Positions 17,287 to 26,263 of a stretch of 64,000 nucleotides of DNA are shown here, in pieces. The translations under genes were made by a program, and so were the position numbers. This stretch comes from Arcobacteraceae bacterium (GTDB lineage Bacteria; Campylobacterota; Campylobacteria; Campylobacterales; Arcobacteraceae). Where the stretch lies: NCBI GenBank assembly GCA_021107755.1, contig JAIOSF010000013.1, forward strand, positions 1 through 64,000, given 5' to 3'. Within the stretch, counting starts at the first letter, position 1. Each line of letters starts with the position of its first letter. The notes below the pieces were generated by a model. The model was not told the origin of the DNA and made no database searches. It saw nothing but the letters and a program-made list of their open reading frames with translations.

Positions 17287-17859
17287 ATGGCACTAAAAGA
17301 CAAACTAAAATGGGATCAAAAATATCAAAACACCCCTACTTTGTTACAACAAAGGGAACCAAGTAAAAAACTTATTCAAGTAGCGGATACAAGTAAAGGG
17401 AAAAAAGCGTTAGAAGTTGCATCTGGAGCTGGAAGAAATTCTATCTATCTTGCTAAGCAAGGCTTTGAAGTAGAAGCCTTAGATATCTCACAAATAGCAT
17501 TAGATACTCTAGAGAGTCAAGGATATGAAAATATAATCACAAAACTCATTGATCTGGATAACTATACTCCTTTTGCAAATAGTTATCATCTTATAGTTAT
17601 GACAAATTTTTTAGATAGAACTCTTATACCAAAGCTAGCACAAGCACTTACAAAAAATGGAATACTCCTTATTGAAACATATATGGAGGATAAAGGAAAT
17701 ACTAAACCAAGCTCAAATCCAGATTTTTTATTAAAGCAAGGGGAACTAAAACTTTTTTTTGATGATAATTTTGAAATAATTGATTATGATGAGTTCCAAA
17801 ATGAAAGTTTTGAACTCTATAAAATGATGAAACAAAGCATTGTTGTTAGAAAACTATAG
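17287..17859 (+). CDS. class I SAM-dependent methyltransferase (TehB-like)
   Basis: This 190-residue cytosolic methyltransferase has motif I ALEVASGAGRNSIYLAKQG (about 40-58) and the acidic loop EVEALDIS that binds SAM ribose. A motif-IV-like YHLIVMTNFLDRTLIP is followed by ILLIETYMED. The short size and N-terminal KLKWDQKYQ resemble TehB/YcgJ-type small-molecule methyltransferases. The substrate is unknown; a tellurite or thiol role is possible but not shown. It is a single gene with its own short leader. Confidence 0.85.
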   Translation: MALKDKLKWDQKYQNTPTLLQQREPSKKLIQVADTSKGKKALEVASGAGRNSIYLAKQGFEVEALDISQIALDTLESQGYENIITKLIDLDNYTPFANSYHLIVMTNFLDRTLIPKLAQALTKNGILLIETYMEDKGNTKPSSNPDFLLKQGELKLFFDDNFEIIDYDEFQNESFELYKMMKQSIVVRKL

Positions 17860-18085
17860 GGTTTTTTGGTATATTTTGAAATATTTTAAATATTTTTACC
17901 ATAATCCTTGTATATTTAATTTTATTCAGATAGAATACCCCTACAAAAGATGATTCGTGTTACATCTTTGGTCTGCTTTATATTGATAACTTTGTGTTAA
18001 CGGTACATTACATCCAAAAAGAAACTACATATTATACTTTAACCACCTTAGAAATTTGGTGTACTTTAACAAACAAGGAAATACA

Positions 18086-18304
18086 ATGGCAACATTAGTA
18101 AACGGAACAGTAAAATGGTTCAATAGTGAAAAAGGTTTCGGTTTTATAGAACAAAAAGATGGTGGAAAAGATGTATTCGTACATTTTAGACAAATAAATA
18201 CAAATGGTTATGATAGAGCTTCTCTAAACGAAGGTCAAGAAGTGACTTTTGAAATAGGTGAAGGTGAAAAAGGTCCACAAGCGCAAAATGTTACAGGACT
18301 GTAA
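18086..18304 (+). CDS. cold-shock protein (CspA family)
   Basis: The open frame extends upstream to 18056, but AAGGAA lies five bases before the ATG at 18086, giving a 72-residue protein of standard CSP length. RNP1 is KGFGFI and RNP2 is VFVHF, with the [11 protein letters not shown] opening, so it is a single OB-fold RNA chaperone. The 226-base region upstream (17860-18085) carries no gene. TATACT near 18034-18039 would start a leader of about 40 bases in which CACC and GGTG can pair shortly before the ribosome site; other Csp mRNAs have regulatory leaders. Confidence 0.95.
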   Translation: MATLVNGTVKWFNSEKGFGFIEQKDGGKDVFVHFRQINTNGYDRASLNEGQEVTFEIGEGEKGPQAQNVTGL

Positions 18305-18313
18305 TCTTATTTT

Positions 18314-18341
18314 CAAGTAGCTCTTAGCTACTTGATTTTTC
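18314..18341 (+). terminator. rho-independent terminator after the cold-shock gene
   Basis: CAAGTAGCT (18314-18322) pairs perfectly with AGCTACTTG (18326-18334) around CTT, followed by ATTTTTCT. It lies ten bases after the stop codon. Confidence 0.9.
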
Positions 18342-18454
18342 TCCCCTACTCTTTTATAATTAATCTTAAAAAAAATTTCAAATTCTATTTCTCAAATTTT
18401 CATAAAAATGTTATACTTTTCTATCAAAAATCATATATTGTAAGGAAAAGACTG

Positions 18455-18982
18455 ATGAATACAATAGAAGCTATAAAACAAAGAAGAAGTATCAGAACTT
18501 TTAATGAACAAAAAATCAATAATAAAGATATTCAAACTATTTTAGAGTGTGCTATGAGTGCTCCAACAGCTAGAAACCAACAAGGTTTTCGATTTGTTGT
18601 TGTAGATGATAAAACTATCCTTAAAGATATAGCATCAAATATAGAGCATGGAAAAATGTGTAAAGATGCTAGTCATGCTATAGTGGTGTGTTATGAAGTA
18701 AAAGATGAATTAAGTGAATTATATTGGGTACAAGATGCAAGTGCCACAACAGAAAATATACTTTTAAGTGCTACAGATTTAGGGATTGCTTCTGTTTGGG
18801 TTGCTGTTCATCCACGAGAGATAAAAATAAATTTTATTACAAACTATTTTAAACTTCCAATGACCATAAAACCACTTTGTGTAGTAGCTTTGGGATATAA
18901 AGATAACTTTTTAAAAGAGGTGGATAGATTTGATAAGTCAAAAGTGTGCTATAACACTTCTTTATGGGATAATTTTAATTAA
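18455..18982 (+). CDS. nitroreductase-family flavoprotein
   Basis: The open frame begins at 18332, but that is inside the preceding terminator. AAGGAA (18442-18447) seven bases before ATG 18455 marks the start, giving 175 residues. MNTIEAIKQRRSIRTFNEQ and APTARNQQGFRFVVV are FMN-binding nitroreductase motifs. The middle TENILLSATDLGIASVWVAVHP and the C-terminal VVALGYK complete the fold. It resembles the compact NfnB/YdjA-like branch and differs from the FrxA-like protein at 4.6 kb. It forms a dimer with FMN; the substrate is unknown. Confidence 0.88.
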   Translation: MNTIEAIKQRRSIRTFNEQKINNKDIQTILECAMSAPTARNQQGFRFVVVDDKTILKDIASNIEHGKMCKDASHAIVVCYEVKDELSELYWVQDASATTENILLSATDLGIASVWVAVHPREIKINFITNYFKLPMTIKPLCVVALGYKDNFLKEVDRFDKSKVCYNTSLWDNFN

Positions 18983-19061
18983 AATATCAATTTTTTAGTA
19001 TCTGTAATATTTATAAAATAACTTTTTTATCGTTAATTTAGTGTAATAGTTTTGTAATTTA

Positions 19062-20627
19062 TTACTTATTTAAAGATATTATAAAACAAGCTCCATCCTC
19101 TTTATTCTCCCATTCTAGTATACCATTGAGGTGTTGTTTAACTATAATTATTGACATATAAAGGCCTAATCCAGTACCTTTCTCAGCTTTTGTAGTGAAA
19201 TATTGTGTTCCTATTTTTTTCAATATATCTTCTGGAATACCCCCTCCATTATCGCATATAGAGATATTATAACTATCATCTGTCTGGAATGTACTGAGAG
19301 TTATTGTAGAATTTTCTAGTTGCTTTTCTATTAAAACATCTTTTGCATTGTTGATAATATTTAGAATTACCTGTAGTAGTTCATTTGGAAAAGTTTCTAT
19401 TTCATAATTATTATATTTAGTAATAAACTCTATATTATTGTTTTTTAAACTATTTCCAAGTAGTTTTTTAACTTCATCTATCATATAAGAGATATTGATT
19501 TTGACCTTTTTTTTATTTGGCTTAAAAAAATTTCTAAAATCATCAATAGTGGTTGATAAATGTTCTACTTGTTTGGAGATGCTTTTCATATATTCAGCTA
19601 ACTCATTATCTTTAATTTTTTCTTCAAGCTCTATAGAAGCTGTAATATTAGAGGAAATTATGGAAATAATATTAAGTGGCTGTCTCCATTGATGTGCAAT
19701 GAGTGCAATCATCTCTCCCATAGCAGCATGTTTGGATTGAATTATCATTAATTTTTCATTTTGTAGTAACTCTTGAGTTTGTTTACGAACCATTCTTTGA
19801 AATAAAATAACCACCACGCTTAAAGTTAAAATAACTATTATACTGCCTAAAACTATCCATTTTATCCAATTTGGTATTTGTGTTGGTACATTAGGTGTGA
19901 TCCATTTGAGTGTCGCTTCATAAAATATCGAATTTTTGTCTGCTTTAAATTCTTTTATATTTGTGTCTACATCTTTTGCTAAATCACTTCGTGATAAATT
20001 AAATGCATATTTCATCACAGAAGGCTCAAGTACAATATTTGTTTTAATAATAGTATCTGCAAATTTATGATTTAGTTCATAAAAGCGATTCACTAGAACA
20101 CAATCAACTTTTTTATCAGTTAAAAGTTTAAAACCCTCTTCATAATCTGATACCTCAATATAACTATGAGGGTGAATATTAAATTTTTTCATTGATTCTT
20201 TTATTGCAGTAGATTGAATAGTATTTTCTAATACAGCTATATTTTTATCTTCTAAATCAAATATAGACTCTATAGGTACATTTTTATGTCTAAAAAGTAC
20301 AGACCAACTTGAGATGATGCTTTCATCAGTAAATAAAAATTTCTTTTTTCGTTCAAGTGTATATGCTACATCAGGCATAATATCAATTTTACCATTTTCA
20401 AGCATAACTAAACACTCAGACCAAACACAAGGGATATAGTTAAGTTTCCAATTCTCTTTTAGTGCTATTTCATCCAAGATATCAACAAAAAATCCTGATG
20501 GCTTATCACTATTATCCATAAATATTTTTGGAGCATTTTGGTAGATACCCACATTTATCTCTTCTTGGGCATATAGGTAGGTTACAGTAAAAAAATAACT
20601 GCATATTATAAGTACTTTTTTTAACAT
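19062..20627 (-). CDS. membrane sensor histidine kinase with periplasmic SBP_bac_3 domain
   Basis: AAGGAG lies six bases before the ATG at 20625-20627, so I prefer it to the longer frame ending at 20645 (521 aa). Domains in order: signal/anchor (1-20), periplasmic amino-acid-binding-like domain (about 22-245), one membrane helix (257-280), and a kinase core with H-box AHQWRQPLN (His312). N-box NIINNAKDVL, G1 DNGGGIPEDI and G2 GTGLGLYMS follow. It probably senses a small solute in the periplasm and phosphorylates a response regulator. No regulator gene lies beside it. Confidence 0.9.
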   Translation of the reverse strand: MLKKVLIICSYFFTVTYLYAQEEINVGIYQNAPKIFMDNSDKPSGFFVDILDEIALKENWKLNYIPCVWSECLVMLENGKIDIMPDVAYTLERKKKFLFTDESIISSWSVLFRHKNVPIESIFDLEDKNIAVLENTIQSTAIKESMKKFNIHPHSYIEVSDYEEGFKLLTDKKVDCVLVNRFYELNHKFADTIIKTNIVLEPSVMKYAFNLSRSDLAKDVDTNIKEFKADKNSIFYEATLKWITPNVPTQIPNWIKWIVLGSIIVILTLSVVVILFQRMVRKQTQELLQNEKLMIIQSKHAAMGEMIALIAHQWRQPLNIISIISSNITASIELEEKIKDNELAEYMKSISKQVEHLSTTIDDFRNFFKPNKKKVKINISYMIDEVKKLLGNSLKNNNIEFITKYNNYEIETFPNELLQVILNIINNAKDVLIEKQLENSTITLSTFQTDDSYNISICDNGGGIPEDILKKIGTQYFTTKAEKGTGLGLYMSIIIVKQHLNGILEWENKEDGACFIISLNK

Positions 20628-20806
20628 AATAACTCCTTGTATCAAAAATTATATATTGAAAATATGTATATTTATTACCTTATTCTACAATAATAATGTC
20701 ACATCTAGTGTCACAAAAACAATAAATTTTAAAATTTATATTCTTAGAACTAGGTTTAGTTGATAACAATAACTTATATTCTAAGTTAATATAATGATTA
20801 TTATGA

Positions 20807-21163
20807 GAATTTAGAATAATTGTTTTTATTCAAAGATTAAATCCACCACATGGTATAGCGTTACCTGGTGGTTTTGTTGATATTGGGGAGAGTGTAGAGG
20901 ATGCTCTAGTTCGAGAGATGAAAGAGGAGGTATCTTTAGATGTAAAGATAGAATCACTTCTAGGAATATACTCAAATCCTAAAAGAGACTCTAGATTTCA
21001 TACGGCATCTGTTGTCTATATTTGCAAAGCTTATGGCAAACCAAAGGTAGCAGATGATGCAAAAGAGGTGTATCTGTATGGTTTAGATGAGATACCTTTC
21101 GATAATCTTGTATTTGATCATAGTGAAATTATGAGAGATTTTTTTAAACAAAACAAACTATAG
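20807..21163 (+). pseudogene. NUDIX hydrolase, 5' end lost
   Basis: Reading from 20807 gives RIIVFIQRLNPPHGIALPGG and then a complete Nudix box (GGFVDIGESVEDALVREMKEEV), and the protein continues normally to a stop at 21161-21163. Upstream the frame meets TGA at 20804-20806 and there is no ATG, GTG or TTG before the Met inside the Nudix box (20918). Homologues I remember start about 20 residues earlier with a strand such as TVDIIIE. I infer truncation or a frameshift; an unusual start codon is the alternative. The remaining part would be an ADP-ribose-type pyrophosphatase. Confidence 0.65.
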
Positions 21164-21217
21164 TTGAAGGTGGCACAAGAACAGTTTTACAAACTATAAT
21201 GAAATTTATAGATTTCG

Positions 21218-22111
21218 TTAACCTTGTGAAATCTTGTTTGCAGTTTGGTTCATATTTTCTAGTTCTTTTTCTGCGGAGATAACAATATCCGGATCAACTG
21301 TAAAATCTATTCTTGTACCTCTTCCTTCATAATCAACTTTGTTTAAAATTGTTTTAATAGCATTGTATCGTGCTATAAACTTATCATCACTTCGTATAAT
21401 AGTCCATGGAGATTTTTTTGTATTTGTTTCTTTTAACATTCTATATTTTTTCGCTGTGAACTCATCCCATCTTTCTTGCATCTGGATATCTATTTCACTC
21501 AATTTCCATTGTTTTAAAGGATTTTCTTCTCTCTCTTCAAATCTTTTTGCTTGTTCATCTTTTGAAACAGAAAAATATAACTTTAAAAAATGTATACCGT
21601 GTTCAATCAAATCCTCTTCAAATCTTGTAACGGTTTTCATAAATGTTTCATACTCTTTTTGAGTACAAAATCCAAATACAGGTTCAACCATCGATCGATT
21701 GTACCAGCTTCTATCAAAGATAACGACCTCCCCTGCTTTTGGAAATTGTTGAATATATCTTTGAAAATACCATTGAGTTCTCTCCACATCAGAAGGCTTT
21801 CCAAGCGCAACTACTCTATAGTGTTTTTCATTCATATATCGTGTAATTCGTCGTATAGCACCACCTTTTCCAGAAGCATCTCTACCCTCAACTAAGATTA
21901 TCATCTTTTCATTGTGTTTTTCAAGGTGTTCTTGTAGTTTGAGTAGTTCTACTTGTAAAACTCTTAAGGACTCTTCTTGTGATCTGTATTGGTATTTTTT
22001 ATGTAGGTCTTGTAAAAAAATTTCAGATGGATTATTTTTAAGAATATTTATAAAATCATCATATTCTAAAATATCTTTTATCTCTTTATCATACAGTTTT
22101 TCTATTTTCAT
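21218..22111 (-). CDS. ppk2: polyphosphate kinase 2
   Basis: GAGG lies about 11 bases before the ATG at 22109-22111, which gives MKIEKLYDKEI and 297 residues; the frame is open to 22168 but the extra 19 residues are not conserved-looking. Walker A is GRDASGKGG (76-84), the arginine-rich lid precedes it by sequence as GGAIRRITRYM, and Walker B is VIFDRSWYNRS (about 130-140). These mark class I PPK2, which transfers phosphate between polyphosphate and nucleoside diphosphates. It is convergent with the NUDIX remnant, with no clear terminator between them. Confidence 0.93.
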   Translation of the reverse strand: MKIEKLYDKEIKDILEYDDFINILKNNPSEIFLQDLHKKYQYRSQEESLRVLQVELLKLQEHLEKHNEKMIILVEGRDASGKGGAIRRITRYMNEKHYRVVALGKPSDVERTQWYFQRYIQQFPKAGEVVIFDRSWYNRSMVEPVFGFCTQKEYETFMKTVTRFEEDLIEHGIHFLKLYFSVSKDEQAKRFEEREENPLKQWKLSEIDIQMQERWDEFTAKKYRMLKETNTKKSPWTIIRSDDKFIARYNAIKTILNKVDYEGRGTRIDFTVDPDIVISAEKELENMNQTANKISQG

Positions 22112-22370
22112 TATTGTTACCTCAAAAGTATAAAGTTCATTTTTAAAGTTGATTTTTACAACTTTCAACCTTTGAGATAGTTTAAATGAACTTTTTGAGA
22201 AAAATATATTTATCTATTGGTGGTAACTTTCTCTACTTCTATGAATAATAAAAAAAGTAAAATAACTATAAAGTGAGAAAATAATTTTTTCTTATCATTG
22301 TTTTTTTGTGTAATAATTTTGTAACTTTTAACTTATATAATTCCCTTAATAAAACAAAAAATGAATCAAT

Positions 22371-22541
22371 ATGTTCAAAAGAAAAAGTAATTTAAATTTA
22401 AAAAATAATGAAAAAATAATTTTATTTTTACCTAAAAAGTATGGTTGTCATACTTGTGAATTGGTGAAAAAAGATCTAAAAGATACAGTTGGTTTTAAAA
22501 GATTTAAAGAGCTTTGTATTATGAGTGATATAATTTTTTAG
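22371..22541 (+). CDS. short CxxC thioredoxin-like fragment (uncertain gene)
   Basis: A 56-codon frame reads NEKIILFLPKKYGCHTCELV, a beta strand followed by a C-H-T-C motif as in thioredoxin-fold proteins, and stops soon after. It is far shorter than any thioredoxin. It lies 70 bases left of the integrated element, directly before sequence resembling an integrase end, so it may be the 5' remnant of a gene cut by an earlier insertion. There is no ribosome site. Region 22112-22764 otherwise holds no gene. Confidence 0.35.
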   Translation: MFKRKSNLNLKNNEKIILFLPKKYGCHTCELVKKDLKDTVGFKRFKELCIMSDIIF

Positions 22542-22549
22542 ATTAAAAA

Positions 22550-22610
22550 GTGCTACCAAAAGAAAATAAAGTTGCTTAAAGTCCCTTTGCTTAAGGGGTC
22601 GTTGTAAGAA
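22550..22610. other. probable scar of an earlier related element
   Basis: This chromosomal flank resembles the element's own right end just before the core (31650-31722): both have AGTG, ACCAAA, TAAAGTTGCTT and TAAAGGGGT or TTAAGGGGT in the same order before the shared core. In a simple single insertion this flank should be plain tRNA-downstream sequence. I infer a leftover integrase end from a previous insertion at the same tRNA. Confidence 0.45.
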
Positions 22611-22627
22611 TGGCTCCGGCACCTGGG
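22611..22627. repeat. left attachment core (attL)
   Basis: TGGCTCCGGCACCTGGG is an exact copy of the 3' end of the tRNA-Asn gene at 31723-31739, including CCA and the 3' arm of the T stem. It is a typical footprint of tyrosine-integrase insertion into a tRNA. Confidence 0.88.
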
Positions 22628-22723
22628 GAATCCTAGAAACTAATTAAAATACCGCTAGATACCATTAATACTACACTTTCATATTTTAATATTAATTCCA
22701 AAAATTCCTTTTAAAGTATAAAA

Positions 22724-22741
22724 TGGCACCAAATTGGCACC
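22724..22741. repeat. left arm-type repeat of the element
   Basis: TGGCACCAAATTGGCACC contains two TGGCACC heptamers 4 bp apart. The same 18 bp with one mismatch occurs at 31652-31669 near the other end. Paired direct repeats on both sides of the core are typical arm sites for a tyrosine integrase N-terminal domain. Confidence 0.6.
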
Positions 22742-22764
22742 AAGTTGATAATAGAAGTTAAATA

Positions 22765-23808
22765 TTATTGAACTTTTGATCTAATTTGTTTAAATGTACC
22801 AAAAATATGTTTTTGATGATACTCTAAAGCATTATTATGTAATCTAAATCTTGGGTCACTTGGTTTAAATATTTCAATACCGTCAATTTCTTTCATTATT
22901 TCATTTTCTTTTACATTAGTATGTACATCAACTAAATATGTATCATCAAAAAATTTAATGGTGAAAAAGCCTTTGTCAAATGCCCAGTGTAAATCTCTAC
23001 TCAATGCCATACCATTAGGTATTGCATCTGGACCATTATGTGATTGTGGCATTATATGTGCAGCTTCTAAATTAGATAGAGATTCAAAATCAATCGATTT
23101 CCCCGTTATTGCACATTTACCCATGTAAGCAAAAAGTACAATATCTCTGAAATTGTTACTTTTTATTAAACCTGTTTCATCTGAAGGTACTTCTTTATTT
23201 GGTTCTGCTATTTCTTCTAAATTATCAAATAAGTGTTTTTGATTACTTAACATTGTATCTATAGTCTGAGTTGGAAGTATTTTTTTAGAATCATTGATTT
23301 CAATATCTTTTTCCAAAAATTTAACTTGATTTAAATTAACTAATAAGTGATTAATATCTTTAATTCCTTGTTTCTCTTGTTCTAACAATAAATTTAATTG
23401 TTGATAATTAGCATCTGAATTTTCTACTGAATATAAATTTAATTTAAAATATAATTGCTCATCAATTTTATATTTTGTAAAAGCAATAATATCATTTGGT
23501 TTAAACAAGCTTCTATCTGTATCTATTTCACTTGTAATATAAAGTCTATATTCATCTCTAGTTTCTTTTGTATTATGAGTTGCTGTTTTGCTATTATGAT
23601 ATATGTAGTTACTAGAAACAATATTATTATTCATATCAACAACATCAATTAATACATTATCATTTAATTCTAGTTTACTAAGATGAGGAAAAAAAGTGGT
23701 TACTTTTTTACTAATAAAAAGGAATCTTCCTGCTCCTCCTGGAGAACCATTTCTATAACCTAATTCATTTTCGTAACATTTGTGAATATATACTTTATCA
23801 AATTGCAT
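22765..23808 (-). CDS. HNH restriction endonuclease
   Basis: This 347-residue protein carries a C-terminal HNH_2 nuclease module (about 230-283): CAITG, then LEAAHIMPQ with His251, IPNGMALSRDLHWAFDKG with Asn265 and His274. The N-terminal 200 residues are beta-rich (GYRNGSPGGAGRF opening), with a charged linker around 135-175, and presumably recognise DNA. It starts 14 bases after the stop of the second cytosine methyltransferase, so it is the natural cleaving partner of a type II restriction-modification system. Recognition sequence cannot be inferred. Confidence 0.85.
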   Translation of the reverse strand: MQFDKVYIHKCYENELGYRNGSPGGAGRFLFISKKVTTFFPHLSKLELNDNVLIDVVDMNNNIVSSNYIYHNSKTATHNTKETRDEYRLYITSEIDTDRSLFKPNDIIAFTKYKIDEQLYFKLNLYSVENSDANYQQLNLLLEQEKQGIKDINHLLVNLNQVKFLEKDIEINDSKKILPTQTIDTMLSNQKHLFDNLEEIAEPNKEVPSDETGLIKSNNFRDIVLFAYMGKCAITGKSIDFESLSNLEAAHIMPQSHNGPDAIPNGMALSRDLHWAFDKGFFTIKFFDDTYLVDVHTNVKENEIMKEIDGIEIFKPSDPRFRLHNNALEYHQKHIFGTFKQIRSKVQ

Positions 23809-23822
23809 TATTTAATCCTTTT

Positions 23823-25046
23823 TTAGTAGTATTTTTTTAATAATATGTCAATAGCAAGTGCAATTTTTTTTGCTAATAATGGTGGAACTGCATTTCCTAT
23901 CATCTGATAACAAGCTCCTTGACTTCCAATAAATTCAAAATCATCATCAAAAGTTTGTAATCTGCCTGCCTCTCTTGGTGTAATACTTCTTGCTTGTTTG
24001 TAATCTGGATGAATATGTCTTAAACCATCTTTATATAAATGAGCTGGTATTGTATTACTTTGTTGTTCATAAGCTAAGACATTATATTTATGAAATGACG
24101 ATTTTTTTCCAGTTTTTTCATAGTATAATTGTTTTAATGAATTTACATCAGGATATTTTTTTGAACCATTTTCTACATCATAAGCTAATTCACTAAAAAT
24201 CTCTATATCTCTTTGACTATGAAATCTTGGTTTATGGTTTTTAATATTAGAATTATTATTATGTGATACTTTTTTATAGTGTAACTTTTCATCACCATTC
24301 AATGGATATAGTGAGTCTAAATCTCCTATTGCTTCTTTTACGGTAGTTTTCCTATTTACTTTAAAAGTAGGTAGTATATTTAAATAAAAGTCATTTAATA
24401 TTTTGATTGGATTATGATTTGTATGTTCTTTACTTATACCAATAATTATTACTCTTTTCCTTATTTGTGGAACACCATAATCTGATGAATCCAACAATGC
24501 AATTTTTTTTAAATCTGTTGATATAATATAACCTTCTTTTTCAAAATCTTCTCGTATTCTATCAATTATATGAATTCCATTAGGTTTTGCAGTTAAAATT
24601 CCTTGAACATTTTCGAAAACAAATAATTTAGGTTTAAATTCTTTTACAACTTTTAAATAATTTTCAAATAAATAATTTCTATAATCACATTTCATATTAT
24701 TTTTATCTTGAACTCTACCTGCTATTGAATAGGCTTGACAAGGTGGACCACCAATAATTATGTCTATAGTATTTTTGTTAATTAGTTTTTTTAATCCTAT
24801 ATGTTGTCCATAATTAATATCATCAAATCCATTTAATAATTCATTCATTCTTTGTATATCAAAATGTAAAACTTTATCATCTATATTTTCTAATTTCCAT
24901 TTAGTTTTTAATCTATGTTTTAATGTATTACTTGCATTTTTATCCCATTCAACAAAAGCAAGAGGAGTATATTTATTTGTTTGTTCAAATCCATCTGTTA
25001 ATCCTCCACAACCAGCAAATAAATCAATATAGTTATATTTTTTCAT
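23823..25046 (-). CDS. DNA (cytosine-5)-methyltransferase
   Basis: This 407-residue C5-cytosine methyltransferase has motif I IDLFAGCGGLTDGFE (7-21), motif IV GGPPCQAYS with catalytic Cys103, motif VI FVFENVQGIL, motif VIII VPQIRKRVIIIG, and motifs IX-X ending QMIGNAVPPLLAKKI. The target-recognition region is longer than that of its neighbour. It overlaps the first methyltransferase by one base and lies 14 bases before the HNH nuclease. It methylates self DNA for the restriction system. The two methyltransferases diverge strongly, so they are not a recent tandem copy. Confidence 0.95.
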   Translation of the reverse strand: MKKYNYIDLFAGCGGLTDGFEQTNKYTPLAFVEWDKNASNTLKHRLKTKWKLENIDDKVLHFDIQRMNELLNGFDDINYGQHIGLKKLINKNTIDIIIGGPPCQAYSIAGRVQDKNNMKCDYRNYLFENYLKVVKEFKPKLFVFENVQGILTAKPNGIHIIDRIREDFEKEGYIISTDLKKIALLDSSDYGVPQIRKRVIIIGISKEHTNHNPIKILNDFYLNILPTFKVNRKTTVKEAIGDLDSLYPLNGDEKLHYKKVSHNNNSNIKNHKPRFHSQRDIEIFSELAYDVENGSKKYPDVNSLKQLYYEKTGKKSSFHKYNVLAYEQQSNTIPAHLYKDGLRHIHPDYKQARSITPREAGRLQTFDDDFEFIGSQGACYQMIGNAVPPLLAKKIALAIDILLKKYY

Positions 25047-26104
25047 TATAGTATTTCTTTTAATTTCATAGCTATATGATACCCTAATAATGGGGGCACT
25101 GCATTTCCAACTTGTTTATATTGTTGTGTTTTTGTACCTAAAAAAATGAAATTATCAGGAAAAGATTGTAGTCTAGCATTTTCTCTTACTGTTGGTACCC
25201 TGTTAAATTTATAATGAAAATGATTTCTATGCCCTGTATCTATAGTCTTTGATGGTTTTTTACTATGATATCTTGTCCATGCTTCATTAAACTTTCTACT
25301 TTCTCCTACACCTTTAGGTAAATCCTTATGGTTTCCACCTTCTGGAACTTGAGATATTACATCTTTTACTAGTTCAGTATGTTGTGTTCCAATATGGTTA
25401 TTTATAAATTTAGAATTCTTTCTCATATTTTTTTGATAGTTAGATAATGGTTCAGTAGAGTATGTTATTTTATCTACTCCTAAATCATGTTCTAATGTTG
25501 GTAAATCAGAAATAGCATCTTCACAAGTTACATAATCTTCTTTAGTAAGAATCTCTTTTGGAAATTCAAATTGTCCATAATTATCTTTATCTAAACCAAC
25601 AAAAAAAAGTCTTTTTCTTATTTGGGGTACTCCAAAATTTGGAGCGTATAAAATATTTGAATTACAAGTATATTTATTTTTTTTAAAATTCTTTTCTATT
25701 TCTATTTTTGCTTTACCCTTATATAAAGTAGCAAGTCCTGGAACATTTTCAATAATTATAGCTTTTGGTTTGGTTTTTAATAGTTTTGCTATTTTAAAAA
25801 CAGAATAAAACAATTTATTTCTTTCATCATTTTCATCTCTCGAACCAGTTAAGGAAAAACCTTGACATGGTGGTCCTGCAATAATTATATCAATTCCTCC
25901 CTGGTCATCAAGAAACTTTACAATTTCTTTAATACTATTATCACATGATAAGTCTTTTACAAAAGCCTCAGAATTAATATGATTATGTTTAAAAGTATCT
26001 AGTGCAACTTTTACATTATCAATCCCTAAAACTACATTAAATCCAGCTTCTTGAAATCCATAAGAAAATCCACCACATCCAGAAAATAAGTCTAATACTT
26101 TCAC
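25046..26104 (-). CDS. DNA (cytosine-5)-methyltransferase
   Basis: This 352-residue C5-cytosine methyltransferase has motif I LDLFSGCGGFSYGFQ (4-18), motif IV AGPPCQGFS with catalytic Cys80, motif VI IIENVPGL (118-124), motif VIII VPQIRKRLFFVG, and motif X QVGNAVPPLLGYH. It is the first gene of the restriction-modification operon, 159 bases downstream of the DUF262 gene. Restriction systems with two cytosine methyltransferases commonly recognise asymmetric sites, each enzyme modifying one strand; here that is inferred from gene content. Confidence 0.95.
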   Translation of the reverse strand: MKVLDLFSGCGGFSYGFQEAGFNVVLGIDNVKVALDTFKHNHINSEAFVKDLSCDNSIKEIVKFLDDQGGIDIIIAGPPCQGFSLTGSRDENDERNKLFYSVFKIAKLLKTKPKAIIIENVPGLATLYKGKAKIEIEKNFKKNKYTCNSNILYAPNFGVPQIRKRLFFVGLDKDNYGQFEFPKEILTKEDYVTCEDAISDLPTLEHDLGVDKITYSTEPLSNYQKNMRKNSKFINNHIGTQHTELVKDVISQVPEGGNHKDLPKGVGESRKFNEAWTRYHSKKPSKTIDTGHRNHFHYKFNRVPTVRENARLQSFPDNFIFLGTKTQQYKQVGNAVPPLLGYHIAMKLKEIL

Positions 26105-26263
26105 TACAGTTATTCCTTTTTATATATAAATGTGATTATATCTAAAAGACTTTTGTAATATGATAAATTAGTTTAATAAAGACAATTAGCTACTTCTAAA
26201 ACTATATATACACTTTTTTTACAGTGTTGGTCAATTTAAAATATATGTATTTAGTACAATAAA

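Noticed and set aside
21164-21217. Terminator between the NUDIX remnant and ppk2
   Set aside because: Only a 5-bp stem (GAAAT with ATTTC) is present, too weak to support.
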